A stretch of 64,000 nt of DNA from positions 1 through 64,000 of the forward strand of contig NZ_JBHYFV010000004.1 of the NCBI RefSeq assembly GCF_051859345.1, written 5' to 3'. Origin of the DNA: Marivita sp051859345 (GTDB lineage Bacteria; Pseudomonadota; Alphaproteobacteria; Rhodobacterales; Rhodobacteraceae). Under the pieces are notes generated by a model, which saw only the letters and a list, made by a program, of their open reading frames with translations, did no database searches and was not told the origin of the DNA. Position numbers and translations under genes: made by a program. Shown piece by piece: positions 16,659-25,055 of this stretch (its first letter is position 1; the number at the start of each line of letters is the position of its first letter).

Positions 16659-18509
16659 CTACAAAGGCCAGACGAGCAACAACAGCGGCATGCTGACCGT
16701 GACGACCAAAAGCTCGACAAGCAGACCCAGCCGCCAGTAATCGCCGAACCGGAACCCGCCGGGGCCAAGAATCAAGGTGTTGTTCTGATGCCCGATCGGC
16801 GTGAGAAACGCACAGGATGCGCCAATCGCAACAGCCATCAGGAAACTGTCCGGATTGACGTCCAGCGTCGCGGCAATCCCAAGCGCAATGGGACACAGGA
16901 TGGCCGCCGTGGCGGCGTTGTTCATCACATCAGACAGGAACATGGTTGTCATCAGGACCACAGCCAGCGCCGCAATCGGACTGCCTTGCGCAATCGTTTC
17001 GACAAGGAATCGCGCCAACAGGTCGGCGGTTCCGGTGGTTTGCATGGCACCGGCAACCGGGATTAGCGCGGCCAGCAATACAATGACCGGCCAATCAATC
17101 GACGTGTAAATGTCCCTTAAAGGGATCGTGCGCAAAAGCATCGAGGCCAGAACCCCGAGCGCAAAACCCACGGCAGCAGGCAGCAGGCCCAGTGTCACCA
17201 CCCCGATTGCCCCCAGCATGATCGCGCCGGCGATGAACGCCATGCGTTTGTCCGGGATGCGCAATTCCCGTTCTCCCAGTGGAACGCAGCCGGTGTCGTT
17301 GATGAATTCGGACATCATCTCTGCCGGTCCCTGCATCAAGAGCAGATCCCCGGACTTCAGTTTCAAGCTGCGGAGCCGCGTCTGCGGGGGACGACCTTCG
17401 CGCGACACGGCCAACAGGTTAAGCCCGTAACGCGTGCGCAGCCGCAGATCGCTGGCCGAACGCCCGACGATTGTCGCGCTGGGAAGGACGGCGATTTCCC
17501 GCAATATGATGTCCTCGTCGCGATCATCGCTGTCGTCGTTTTGGTCGTCGCTTGCGGAGGTTTCCGATTTGACGGATCTTGATGCATTTTCGGGTGCGTT
17601 CTCTTTGTCGTCCAGTTCGGATTTCTGCGCCTCAAGCGTGATGTCGAACACCGACAGCGCCTCGGCCAGCGCCTCGACATCGGCCTGAAGGACCAGAATG
17701 TCATCCGCGTGAATGCGGCGCCCCCCATGCGGCGCGGTGATCCGCACCTCGTTGCGCACCATGCCGACGATCTGCGCCCCGCTGTCCTTGATCTCGTTCT
17801 CAAAGCCGCGCAGTGTCATTCCGATCGCTTTGCCCTTCTCGGGCACACGCACCTCGGTGAGGTAGGTGCCGGTGTCAAAACCGCCGTCCGCAGCAGACTT
17901 GCGGGCGGGCACCAGCCGCCATCCGATAACCGCGACAAAGACAACACCCAATGCCGCAACCGCGACTCCGACCGGGGCAAAGTCGAACATTGCGAACTGG
18001 CCCAGCCCGGCCTCTTCCCGGAAGCCCGAAACGATGAGGTTTGGCGGTGTTCCCACCAGCGTGGTCATGCCGCCAAGAATGGTGCCGAACGCAAGCGGCA
18101 TCAGAACCTGTCCGGGAGTGAGGTCAAGTCGACCAGAAAGTTGCATGGCGATCGGCATCAACAGCGCCATCGCTCCGACATTATTCATGAATCCTGACAG
18201 CGTTGCCCCCAACCCGATCAAGGCCAGCATGGTCGCCATGCGCCCCGCATCGCGCGGCAGGATGCTGCGCGCCAGCCAGTCCACGGCACCGGTGTTGCGC
18301 AGTCCCTGACTGAGCACCAGCACACAGGCCACAGTGATCACCGCCGGGTGCCCAAAACCTGCAAAGGCATGGGCTGATGGAACCAGCCCTGCAATGACGC
18401 ACGCAATCAGCGCTGCCAGAGCGACCACATCATGGCGCAAGCGACCCCACAGGAACAACGCCATCATGCTGGCGAGAATGGCGAAGATCAGGATTTGCGG
18501 GTGGGTCAA
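16659..18509 (-). CDS. SLC13/DASS-family permease with paired RCK-C (TrkA-C) domains
   Basis: This 616-residue protein resembles sodium-coupled or regulated anion transporters. An N-terminal half of hydrophobic helices (about residues 1-200, including LVGTPPNLIVSG) precedes the soluble insert. The insert (about 210-390) contains two TrkA-C-like domains separated by an acidic linker rich in Asp, Glu and Ser (about residues 300-330). A second membrane half has the MTTMFLSDVMNNAATAA and GHQNNTLILGPGG segments of the family. The RCK-C domains usually bind nucleotides or ligands to gate transport. The substrate is not evident. It is 132 bp downstream of the sensor kinase gene and may be cotranscribed with it. 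Confidence 0.88.
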   Translation of the reverse strand: MTHPQILIFAILASMMALFLWGRLRHDVVALAALIACVIAGLVPSAHAFAGFGHPAVITVACVLVLSQGLRNTGAVDWLARSILPRDAGRMATMLALIGLGATLSGFMNNVGAMALLMPIAMQLSGRLDLTPGQVLMPLAFGTILGGMTTLVGTPPNLIVSGFREEAGLGQFAMFDFAPVGVAVAALGVVFVAVIGWRLVPARKSAADGGFDTGTYLTEVRVPEKGKAIGMTLRGFENEIKDSGAQIVGMVRNEVRITAPHGGRRIHADDILVLQADVEALAEALSVFDITLEAQKSELDDKENAPENASRSVKSETSASDDQNDDSDDRDEDIILREIAVLPSATIVGRSASDLRLRTRYGLNLLAVSREGRPPQTRLRSLKLKSGDLLLMQGPAEMMSEFINDTGCVPLGERELRIPDKRMAFIAGAIMLGAIGVVTLGLLPAAVGFALGVLASMLLRTIPLRDIYTSIDWPVIVLLAALIPVAGAMQTTGTADLLARFLVETIAQGSPIAALAVVLMTTMFLSDVMNNAATAAILCPIALGIAATLDVNPDSFLMAVAIGASCAFLTPIGHQNNTLILGPGGFRFGDYWRLGLLVELLVVTVSMPLLLLVWPL

Positions 18510-18641
18510 GACGATGGCTTTCGTTCTGGGTTGTCGGTCAGGGCAGGTTTCGTGACCGGAAATTGAGACGCGTCAGCCCTGTGGGTTACCCAGTCCAATC
18601 GGATAAAGCCACGCGAACACAGTTGACTGTTTGGATCAAGA

Positions 18642-19988
18642 CTAACTGTAAGACGTGTTCGGAGCGACAGAAAGCTTGATCCGGGCTTCGAACCCGTCTG
18701 CCTGCTTTGTACGCGGCGAGTTGAGGATCAGTTGACTGCCGATCCGATCCGCGATGGCTGCGACAATGGCAAGGCCAAGACCACTTCCCGTGGTGTCAGG
18801 CCCGGCCCGTTCAAAACGCGCTGTCAGATCCGCCAGTTTGTCTTTTGGAACCACGGGGCCGGCATTGGCCACGCACAATGTGCCATCTTGCGCCATGTCC
18901 ACGGTGACGGGTTCCGTGTCTGACCCATGCCGCAAAGCGTTCTCGACGAGATTGCGGCACAAGATGCCAAAGACGTCCGGGTCAAGGTCGGACATCACGG
19001 GTGCTTCCGGAAGCGACAGTGTTACCCGGTCGCGTGTTGTGGTGCGGGCGATTTCGTCGATGACGATGCGTGCGATGTTGCGCAGATCGGATGTCTGGTC
19101 GAACCGAAGGCGGCCACCTTCGGCACGGGCCAGCTGCATCAACCGTTCAGACAGGCGGGTCAGCCGTTTCAGCGTCGCCTCGATATTCGTGGCGCGCGCC
19201 TTGGCAGCGGGTTCCCCGGTCTCTGACTGAAGTCGTTGCGCCTGCGCAATGGCCCCGGCAAGCGGTGTGCGCAATTCATGAGCCGCGTTGGCTGCAAAGC
19301 TGCGCTCGGCGTCAAATGCGCTATTGAGGCGGTTCAGAAGTGCATTCAGGGTTGCCGCCACGGGTGCGATTTCCAGCGGAATGTCATCCTCGGGAACGGG
19401 TGACAGGTCGCGCGCACCGCGTGCGTCAAGCCGTTCGCGGAACCGGCGCACGGACTTAAAGCTTGCCCTCACGGCAAGGGCGATGGCGAGCAGGGCAAGC
19501 GGGATCACAAACAGGAGCGGCAGGCCCAACCCCATCTGGATTTCACGCGCGACTTCGGCGCGATGGTCAAGCGGTTCGGCAACCGAAATGCGAATGCTGC
19601 TCTGCAAGGCCTCATCGTTGTAAAGCCTGTGGGTCGCCGTCTGGCGAAAGCCCGTCCCTTCGTAAGGCGGAAACACCGTTGGATCGGCGGAGTGTGATTG
19701 CAGCAGGATGCGCCCGCTTGCGTCGCGGACGACATAGGTGAAAAATTCGGTATGTTCGCGGACCGATCCAAGCCGTTGGGTCACGCCGTCGTCTTCGCGA
19801 CTGACAATCTCCTGAACGGCAAGCGGCAGCAGGCGCTGTGCCGTTTCCTGAAGGGCAGAGTCGAAGACCTCGTCCATTTCATGTCGCAGGATGACCGCCG
19901 TCACAGAGGCCGCCACGATCCATAACAAGGTCAACAGAACGCCGAGCAGAAGTCCCAACCGGACCTGAAGACTGCGCGGCAGTCTCAT
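18642..19988 (-). CDS. Sensor histidine kinase (QseC/EnvZ-like)
   Basis: The 448-residue protein has an N-terminal membrane helix (about 10-35), a periplasmic sensor region (about 36-155), a second helix (about 156-175), a linker and the transmitter. The dimerisation box contains the phospho-accepting H237 in NAAHELRTPLAGA. N, G1 and G2 ATP-binding boxes follow (NLVENALRHG, then GSGLGLAIV). It overlaps the response regulator start by 4 bp, which fixes the pairing. Because the PepSY/cytochrome module is divergent from this pair, it probably senses a periplasmic metal, redox or acidic signal; the ligand is unknown. Confidence 0.93.
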   Translation of the reverse strand: MRLPRSLQVRLGLLLGVLLTLLWIVAASVTAVILRHEMDEVFDSALQETAQRLLPLAVQEIVSREDDGVTQRLGSVREHTEFFTYVVRDASGRILLQSHSADPTVFPPYEGTGFRQTATHRLYNDEALQSSIRISVAEPLDHRAEVAREIQMGLGLPLLFVIPLALLAIALAVRASFKSVRRFRERLDARGARDLSPVPEDDIPLEIAPVAATLNALLNRLNSAFDAERSFAANAAHELRTPLAGAIAQAQRLQSETGEPAAKARATNIEATLKRLTRLSERLMQLARAEGGRLRFDQTSDLRNIARIVIDEIARTTTRDRVTLSLPEAPVMSDLDPDVFGILCRNLVENALRHGSDTEPVTVDMAQDGTLCVANAGPVVPKDKLADLTARFERAGPDTTGSGLGLAIVAAIADRIGSQLILNSPRTKQADGFEARIKLSVAPNTSYS

Positions 19989-20644
19989 GGCGTCCCCAAA
20001 CGATAGCCCAAACCGCGTTCGGTCTGGATAATCCGAGCCCCCAGCTTTTTGCGCAGGCGACTGATATGAACCTCGATCGTGTTGCTTTCGACTTCGGTGT
20101 CGAAGGCGTACAGCTTGTCTTCAAGCTGCATCTTGGACAGCAATTGTCCGGGGCGCGACAGGAACGCGTCGAACAGCGCCCATTCGCGCGCGGTCAGGTA
20201 CACCGCCTTGCCATCGCGCCGGATGCTTCGGGCTGCAAGGTCGATCTCTAGCGCTCCATGGCTGATGATCGGGTTTGGATTGCCGGAATAGCGCCGTGCG
20301 ACCGACCCGATCCGCGCGGACAGTTCTGCGAGGTCGAAAGGTTTGACAAGGTAATCATCAGCCCCCGCATTCAGCCCGTCGATCCGGTCTGAAATCTGAT
20401 CCAGTGCGGTCAGGATAATCACCGGCGTGACATCCCCTCGGGATCGCAAGGCCTTAAGAAATCCGATCCCGCGCCCATCTGGCAGCATGAGGTCAAGCAG
20501 GATCAGATCATACCCCGTGGCGGCAATCGCATCGCCAGCCGCATCAAGGCGGGACACCCAGTCCACGGATTGGCCATCGGCGGCAATCTGGTCGCGTACG
20601 GCGGCACCCAGAACGGTATCATCTTCGATCAGCAGGATACGCAT
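19985..20644 (-). CDS. OmpR/PhoB-family response regulator
   Basis: From ATG 20644 the protein has 219 residues. The receiver domain carries the acidic pair E8-D9, the phospho-acceptor D51 in LLDLMLPDG and the lysine in YLVKPFD. The C-terminal winged helix (about 125-219) includes ESNTIEVHISRLRKKL, the recognition helix pattern of OmpR-type regulators that bind paired direct repeats about 10-11 bp apart. Exactly such repeats lie upstream of its own gene and again at 21810-21859. It probably activates both plus-strand operons and itself. Confidence 0.94.
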   Translation of the reverse strand: MRILLIEDDTVLGAAVRDQIAADGQSVDWVSRLDAAGDAIAATGYDLILLDLMLPDGRGIGFLKALRSRGDVTPVIILTALDQISDRIDGLNAGADDYLVKPFDLAELSARIGSVARRYSGNPNPIISHGALEIDLAARSIRRDGKAVYLTAREWALFDAFLSRPGQLLSKMQLEDKLYAFDTEVESNTIEVHISRLRKKLGARIIQTERGLGYRLGTP

Positions 20645-20689
20645 GGCATTCGGGTTCCTTTGTTTCACAAGGCTTCTTGACCCATCTTG

Positions 20690-20740
20690 CTGACGCCAGG
20701 CTGACGCAAAACAGCCTGCTTGCTTCAGGAACCCGTCAGG
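20690..20740. promoter_or_regulatory. Composite 11-bp-phased repeat element, copy 1
   Basis: In the divergent spacer between the response regulator and the small PepSY gene, CTGACG occurs at 20690 and again at 20701. TCAGG occurs at 20725 and again at 20736. Both pairs are spaced 11 bp start to start, one helical turn. The same arrangement with nearly the same bases recurs at 21810-21859. It is the expected binding pattern for two dimers of an OmpR-type regulator. Confidence 0.65.
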
Positions 20741-20789
20741 TTCGAGGCGCATGGTGTGACCAAGTCAGCCCCAATCCGGAGTGTGCCGC

Positions 20790-21074
20790 ATGAAGAAGAC
20801 ACTGACAATATTTGCAATTCTCGTGGGTTTTTCGGCGGGTGCGGCAAGTGCCGACGATGACGATTGTTTTGTTCCCATGGCCGACTGGCATCCACGCGAA
20901 GCGGTGGCTCGGATGGCGATGGACAATGGCTGGACCGTGCGCCGGATCAAGATCGACGATGGCTGTTACGAAATAGACGGTCGCGATGCGCAGGGGCGCC
21001 GGATTGAGGTGACCGTTCATCCGCAGACCTTGAACATAATTGATTTCGAATACGAGGATGAAGACGATGACTGA
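20790..21074 (+). CDS. Small secreted PepSY-domain protein
   Basis: From ATG 20790 the product has 94 residues. A signal peptide (residues 1-21, ending ASA) precedes a mature PepSY-like domain that begins DDDDC. Conserved features are the helix around AVARMAMDNGW and the strand YEIDGRDAQGRRIEVTV. The tail is very acidic (EYEDEDDD). Such free PepSY proteins act in the periplasm with redox or metal-handling partners. It overlaps the cytochrome b gene by 8 bp and is the first gene behind regulatory element copy 1. Confidence 0.85.
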   Translation: MKKTLTIFAILVGFSAGAASADDDDCFVPMADWHPREAVARMAMDNGWTVRRIKIDDGCYEIDGRDAQGRRIEVTVHPQTLNIIDFEYEDEDDD

Positions 21075-21726
21075 AACGTCTGCACGCAACATGTCGTCAG
21101 CCCCGGACGTGAGTGGAGGCATGGTCCGGGTCTGGGATCCCCTAATCCGGACCTTTCACTGGAGTCTGGTTGCAGCCTTTGCCGTGGCCTATCTCAGCGC
21201 CGAAGACCTGAGCACAGTACACGAGATCACGGGCTACGCGGTCGCCGGACTGATTGCTTTCCGGTTGATCTGGGGACTGGTCGGCAGCAAATACGCGCGG
21301 TTCTCACAATTCCTGAGAGGTCCGTCGCACACGATCCGCTATATGGGTGAGGTCATGCGCGGCACGGAACAGCGGTATCTTGGCCACAACCCGGCTGGGG
21401 CCATCATGACGGTTGCCTTGCTCCTGACGCTTGCGGGCACTGCCTTGACCGGGTGGCTGCTGGAAGACGAGGGCCGCGTTGCGATGCTGCCTGAGCTGCC
21501 GCAGATCGTCACTCCGGCCTATGCCGATGGCGACGACGAGCGGAATGGTGGACGCGGTTCCGAAGCCCTGGAAGAGGCGCATGAGGTGCTTGCGAACCTT
21601 ATGCTGTTCCTGATTGCTGTCCATGTCGGCGGGGTGGTCCTGACCTCTTTCCGCCATAGGGAAAACCTCGTTCGTGCCATGGTGACCGGGCAAAAGTGCG
21701 CGCCGGATAGTGACGATATGACTTGA
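21067..21726 (+). CDS. Cytochrome b561-like di-heme membrane protein
   Basis: The 219-residue protein has four hydrophobic helices. Histidines that could bind b-type heme lie in FHWSL (H31), VHEITGYA (H52) and AVHVGGVV near residue 194. It resembles the cytochrome b subunit family that includes hydrogenase b-type cytochromes and YdhU/b561. An Asp/Glu-rich loop (DGDDERNGGRG) sits between helices 3 and 4. It would move electrons between quinone and a periplasmic partner, probably the PepSY protein encoded just before it. A strong terminator follows. Confidence 0.88.
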   Translation: MTETSARNMSSAPDVSGGMVRVWDPLIRTFHWSLVAAFAVAYLSAEDLSTVHEITGYAVAGLIAFRLIWGLVGSKYARFSQFLRGPSHTIRYMGEVMRGTEQRYLGHNPAGAIMTVALLLTLAGTALTGWLLEDEGRVAMLPELPQIVTPAYADGDDERNGGRGSEALEEAHEVLANLMLFLIAVHVGGVVLTSFRHRENLVRAMVTGQKCAPDSDDMT

Positions 21727-21737
21727 ACTTCCCCCCG

Positions 21738-21795
21738 CGCCGAACGTCCCTTCGGCGTTTCCTGGGCCCCATCGCATTCGCTGGGGCCCTTTTTT
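21738..21795 (+). terminator. Tandem hairpins with T-run
   Basis: A first hairpin pairs CGCCGAA (21738-21744) with TTCGGCG (21751-21757). A second perfect 8-bp stem pairs GGGCCCCA (21764-21771) with TGGGGCCC (21782-21789) and runs into six T residues. This is a textbook rho-independent terminator closing the PepSY-cytochrome operon. Confidence 0.9.
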
Positions 21796-21809
21796 GTTCC
21801 GACGACTTT

Positions 21810-21859
21810 CTGACGGCAAGCTGAAGCAAATATCCGCACTGCGTCAGGAAGACATCAGG
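21810..21859. promoter_or_regulatory. Composite 11-bp-phased repeat element, copy 2
   Basis: CTGACG at 21810 and CTGAAG at 21821, then TCAGG at 21844 and 21855, reproduce the spacing of the element at 20690-20740 within one base. It stands just after the terminator and 45 bp before the poly-aspartate gene, so it probably drives the second operon under the same response regulator. Confidence 0.65.
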
Positions 21860-21903
21860 TGGTGTCCCCAGATTGATCCCAGCACACAAATGGAGACACA
21901 ACC

Positions 21904-22320
21904 ATGAAAAAGACATTCGCCTTTCTTGCAGCGACCACGGCTCTTTCTGCGGCCGTCAGCGCACCGGCCTGGAGCGCAATACATACAATTGACGGGTCAG
22001 CTTTGCCTGTCCCGGCAGTTCTAATGGCCGGTCAGGTTGAGATGCCGCTGGTTCTTGCTCGTGACGATGATGACCGCGCGGACCGCAATGGATCCCGCCA
22101 TGTAGACGACGATGACCACCATCGCACATATCGCAGTGACGCACGTCACGACGACGACGACGATGACGAGTGCGATGACGACGACGATGACGATGACGAT
22201 GATGATGATGATGACGATTGTGGCGGCAACCCGCGCAACGCAGCACCTGCGGGCACTGTTGCTCCGCCAAAGAATGGTCTTTTCGGCAACGCTACACCTC
22301 CAAAAGTTCAGATGAACTGA
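21904..22320 (+). CDS. Secreted poly-aspartate protein
   Basis: The 138-residue protein has a signal peptide (about 1-24, ending AWSA). The mature part carries rising acidity: DDDD near residue 54, DDDDHH near 69, then a six-Asp run. Last comes an uninterrupted run of fifteen Asp (91-105) flanked by C90 and C106. The tail is Pro/Ala-rich. The coding DNA at 22148-22218 is a GAC/GAT repeat that could slip in length. I recognise no domain. The composition suggests binding of divalent or trivalent metal ions in the periplasm. It is the first gene of the operon with DUF2271, the PepSY reductase and ApbE. Confidence 0.8.
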   Translation: MKKTFAFLAATTALSAAVSAPAWSAIHTIDGSALPVPAVLMAGQVEMPLVLARDDDDRADRNGSRHVDDDDHHRTYRSDARHDDDDDDECDDDDDDDDDDDDDDDCGGNPRNAAPAGTVAPPKNGLFGNATPPKVQMN

Positions 22321-22364
22321 CCTTCGCCCTCACGTTCCCATTTTCCCAAAAAGGCACATTCCTC

Positions 22365-22835
22365 ATGAAATCGCTTCTTGCAACACTGGCGTTGACGACG
22401 GCGCTGACACTTCCCGGTCTCGCAATGGCGCGCCCGGTGACATTGACCACGACGATGAACAACTACGGCGGCGATGGCGCCTATCTTGCGCTTTATGTCA
22501 CCGACACAACGGGGGCGTATGTGGGCAGCCTTTGGATGGCTGGCGGCAAGTCGAAATACTATGAACACCTGAGCGACTGGTATCGCGCAACAGCCGGTGA
22601 CACCGCGCAAATCAACGGGATCACCGGGGCCAGTGTCGGGGCGGGTAAGACGCTTGAGATCACGCTTGACCTGGCCGATGCGCTTTTTGATGCGGGCTAT
22701 ACCCTTCACATCGACGCCGCCGTCGAGGACATGCGCGACAGCCCGAACGAAGTTGCGGTGCCGTTGACGGCAAAAGGGGCGGGCACCCCGGCGAAAGGCC
22801 GCCGTTACATCGCTGATTTTACCTACGACATGTAA
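22365..22835 (+). CDS. DUF2271 periplasmic protein
   Basis: From ATG 22365 the product has 156 residues with a signal peptide (1-22, ending AMA). The mature part matches the DUF2271 pattern (Y-L-A-L-Y-V-TD, then GSLWMAGGKSKYY). Residues 84-90, NGITGAS, resemble the [ST]-G-A-[ST] motif on which ApbE attaches FMN through phosphoester linkage, with T87 as acceptor. The operon ends with an ApbE gene. It is therefore a candidate covalent flavin carrier of the periplasm; this is an inference from motif and context. Confidence 0.82.
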   Translation: MKSLLATLALTTALTLPGLAMARPVTLTTTMNNYGGDGAYLALYVTDTTGAYVGSLWMAGGKSKYYEHLSDWYRATAGDTAQINGITGASVGAGKTLEITLDLADALFDAGYTLHIDAAVEDMRDSPNEVAVPLTAKGAGTPAKGRRYIADFTYDM

Positions 22836-22847
22836 GGAGGCCCGGCG

Positions 22848-25055
22848 ATGATCCGCGCTCTTCACCGTTGGCCGGGTCTTCTGGCCGCAGTTCTTTTCGT
22901 TGTCCTGTCCCTCAGCGGGGCGGCGTTGTCGGTCTTTCCCGCGGCAGAGCGGCTGTCAGCGCCGCAAGCCGCAACCGGACTTAGTGTTGCGACACTCGCG
23001 ACCCGTATCCAATCGGCCTATCCCGGCGTCGAACAGATCCGGCGGTCCCGGTCGGGGCAGATCACGGCCTATTGGTTCGTAGATGGCGCACCGGGGGCTG
23101 CGGTGATCGACCCCGCGACGGGTCGGGGCGTGGGATCTGGTGATCCCAACCCGATCAAGCGTTGGTTGACCAATCTTCACCGGTCGTTGTTTCTGGGCGA
23201 TGGCGGGCGGATTGCGATGGCTCTGGGTGCAGCGACGATGCTGGTCCTTGCGGTGTCTGGCTCGGTCCTCGTCGCGCGTCGGGCAGGTGGCTGGCGGCGC
23301 TGGTTCGCGCCCTTGCGTGGCCCTCTGTCCGGTCGGCTGCATGTCGAGATCGCGCGCGTCGCAGTTCTGGGTCTGATCATGTCGTCGATGACTGCGCTTT
23401 GGATGTCGGCTTCAACTTTCGATCTGCTTCCCATTGCAGCATCCGCACCAGCCTTTCCAAGCTCGGTCAGCAACGAGACCGGAGTTGCGCTGGCCTCCAT
23501 CGACCTGCTGGTGCAGACCCCGGTGGCAGAGTTGCGTGATTTGAACTTCCCCTATCCCGGAGACGCCACTGACGTCTTCACCCTGAAGACGGATCAGGGG
23601 ACAGGATATCTGGATCAGGGGACAGGCGCGGCTTTGGGTTGGATCGACCTGACGCGCTCGGAGCGGGTGTCGGAAACCATCTACATGCTGCACACAGGCG
23701 AAGGCGCAGCTTTTCTCGGGGTGGTTCTGGGACTGATCGCACTGGGTGTGCCGGTGCTGGCTGCCACGGGTGTCCTTGTCTGGATGGCGGGACAGCGCAG
23801 CAAACCGCAGATCCCCGGCAATCAACCTGCTGCAAAAGCTGAAACGATCCTGCTCGTCGGGAGCGAGGGAAGCAGCACCTGGGGCTTTGCGGCGACCCTG
23901 CATCAGGCGCTGCGCGCGGCGGGACAGACCGTGCATGTCACGGCAATGTCGGGCTTTGATCCTACCCGCCACACCAGGGCGCAGCGGTTCCTGATCCTTG
24001 CCGCGACATATGGCGATGGCGATGCCCCGGCGTCAGCCAAAGGATTTCTTGATCGGATGAAAGCTCTGGGGACCGCGCCGTCTGTTCCGGTTGCGGTGCT
24101 CGGGTTTGGCGACCGAAGCTACCCCGAGTTTTGCGGTTTTGCGAAACAGATCGTGCTCGAGGCCGAAAGGCAGGGCTGGGACATGCTTTTGCCCTTTGAC
24201 ACAATCGACCGCCAGTCCCCGCAGGAATTCGCGCGTTGGGGACGTCTGTTGGGACAGGCGCTTGGGATCAACCTTGAACTGGTCCATCAGCCAGTTCTTC
24301 CCGCAACCGAAACGCTGACGCTGGTGTCACGTCGCGACTACGGGGCAGAGATGCAGGCACCCACCGCAATCCTGCGCTTTGCCGTGCCGCGGGTTTCACT
24401 TTGGCAAAGGCTCACCGGGCAGGGTTTCGCCCGCTTCGAGGCCGGTGACTTACTGGGCATCGTCCCAGAGGGCTCTTCGATCCCGCGTCTCTATTCGCTG
24501 GCCTCTGACCGGCGCGACGGGTTTGTCGAGATCGTTGTGAAGCGCCAGCCAAGCGGGCTGTGTTCCGCGCAACTGACGCAGCTTGTGCCGGGCGATACGG
24601 CCAAGGGGTATGTCCGTCGCAATCCCGGCTTCAAACCGGGGCGGGGTGGCGCGCCTCTGATCCTGATCGGGGCAGGGACGGGCATCGGCCCGCTGGCGGG
24701 GTTCATTCGTGCCAACACACGGCCCCGCCCCATTCACCTGTTCTTTGGCATGCGCCATCCCGAGACCGATTTTCTGTATGGGCAAGACCTATCAGACTGG
24801 CAGGGACAAGGTCGGCTGACACGACTGGACACGTCAGCCTCGCGCGCGGCCAACCCGACCTATGTGCAGGATGTCCTGCGCGCCGAACGTACCGAAGTGG
24901 CCCGCCTGATCCGCGACGGGGCGCGCGTGATGGTCTGTGGCGGGCGCGGCATGGCGGCCGGTGTCGCGGATGCGCTGGCCGATATTCTGAAACCGATGGG
25001 TCTGACGCCACACGCCTTGAGGGCAGAGGGGCGCTATGTCGAAGATATCTACTGA
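22848..25055 (+). CDS. PepSY-associated membrane protein fused to flavodoxin and NAD(P)H:flavin reductase
   Basis: This 735-residue protein has a strong ribosome site (GGAGG). Residues about 1-325 form the PepSY-associated membrane module, with helices near 10-30, 125-145, 168-190 and 290-315. A flavodoxin-like domain (about 330-465) contains ILAATYGDGDAPASAKG. A ferredoxin-NADP reductase-like part follows, with the FAD box RLYSLASD near 545 and the nucleotide box LILIGAGTGIGPLAGF near 605. It ends EGRYVEDIY as in sulfite reductase flavoproteins. It would carry electrons from cytoplasmic NAD(P)H across the membrane to periplasmic acceptors. Its stop overlaps apbE by 20 bp. Confidence 0.93.
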   Translation: MIRALHRWPGLLAAVLFVVLSLSGAALSVFPAAERLSAPQAATGLSVATLATRIQSAYPGVEQIRRSRSGQITAYWFVDGAPGAAVIDPATGRGVGSGDPNPIKRWLTNLHRSLFLGDGGRIAMALGAATMLVLAVSGSVLVARRAGGWRRWFAPLRGPLSGRLHVEIARVAVLGLIMSSMTALWMSASTFDLLPIAASAPAFPSSVSNETGVALASIDLLVQTPVAELRDLNFPYPGDATDVFTLKTDQGTGYLDQGTGAALGWIDLTRSERVSETIYMLHTGEGAAFLGVVLGLIALGVPVLAATGVLVWMAGQRSKPQIPGNQPAAKAETILLVGSEGSSTWGFAATLHQALRAAGQTVHVTAMSGFDPTRHTRAQRFLILAATYGDGDAPASAKGFLDRMKALGTAPSVPVAVLGFGDRSYPEFCGFAKQIVLEAERQGWDMLLPFDTIDRQSPQEFARWGRLLGQALGINLELVHQPVLPATETLTLVSRRDYGAEMQAPTAILRFAVPRVSLWQRLTGQGFARFEAGDLLGIVPEGSSIPRLYSLASDRRDGFVEIVVKRQPSGLCSAQLTQLVPGDTAKGYVRRNPGFKPGRGGAPLILIGAGTGIGPLAGFIRANTRPRPIHLFFGMRHPETDFLYGQDLSDWQGQGRLTRLDTSASRAANPTYVQDVLRAERTEVARLIRDGARVMVCGGRGMAAGVADALADILKPMGLTPHALRAEGRYVEDIY

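Noticed and set aside
22148..22218. GAC/GAT repeat considered as a non-coding microsatellite
   Set aside because: It is in frame within a protein that has a good signal peptide and operon position, so it is coding poly-Asp.
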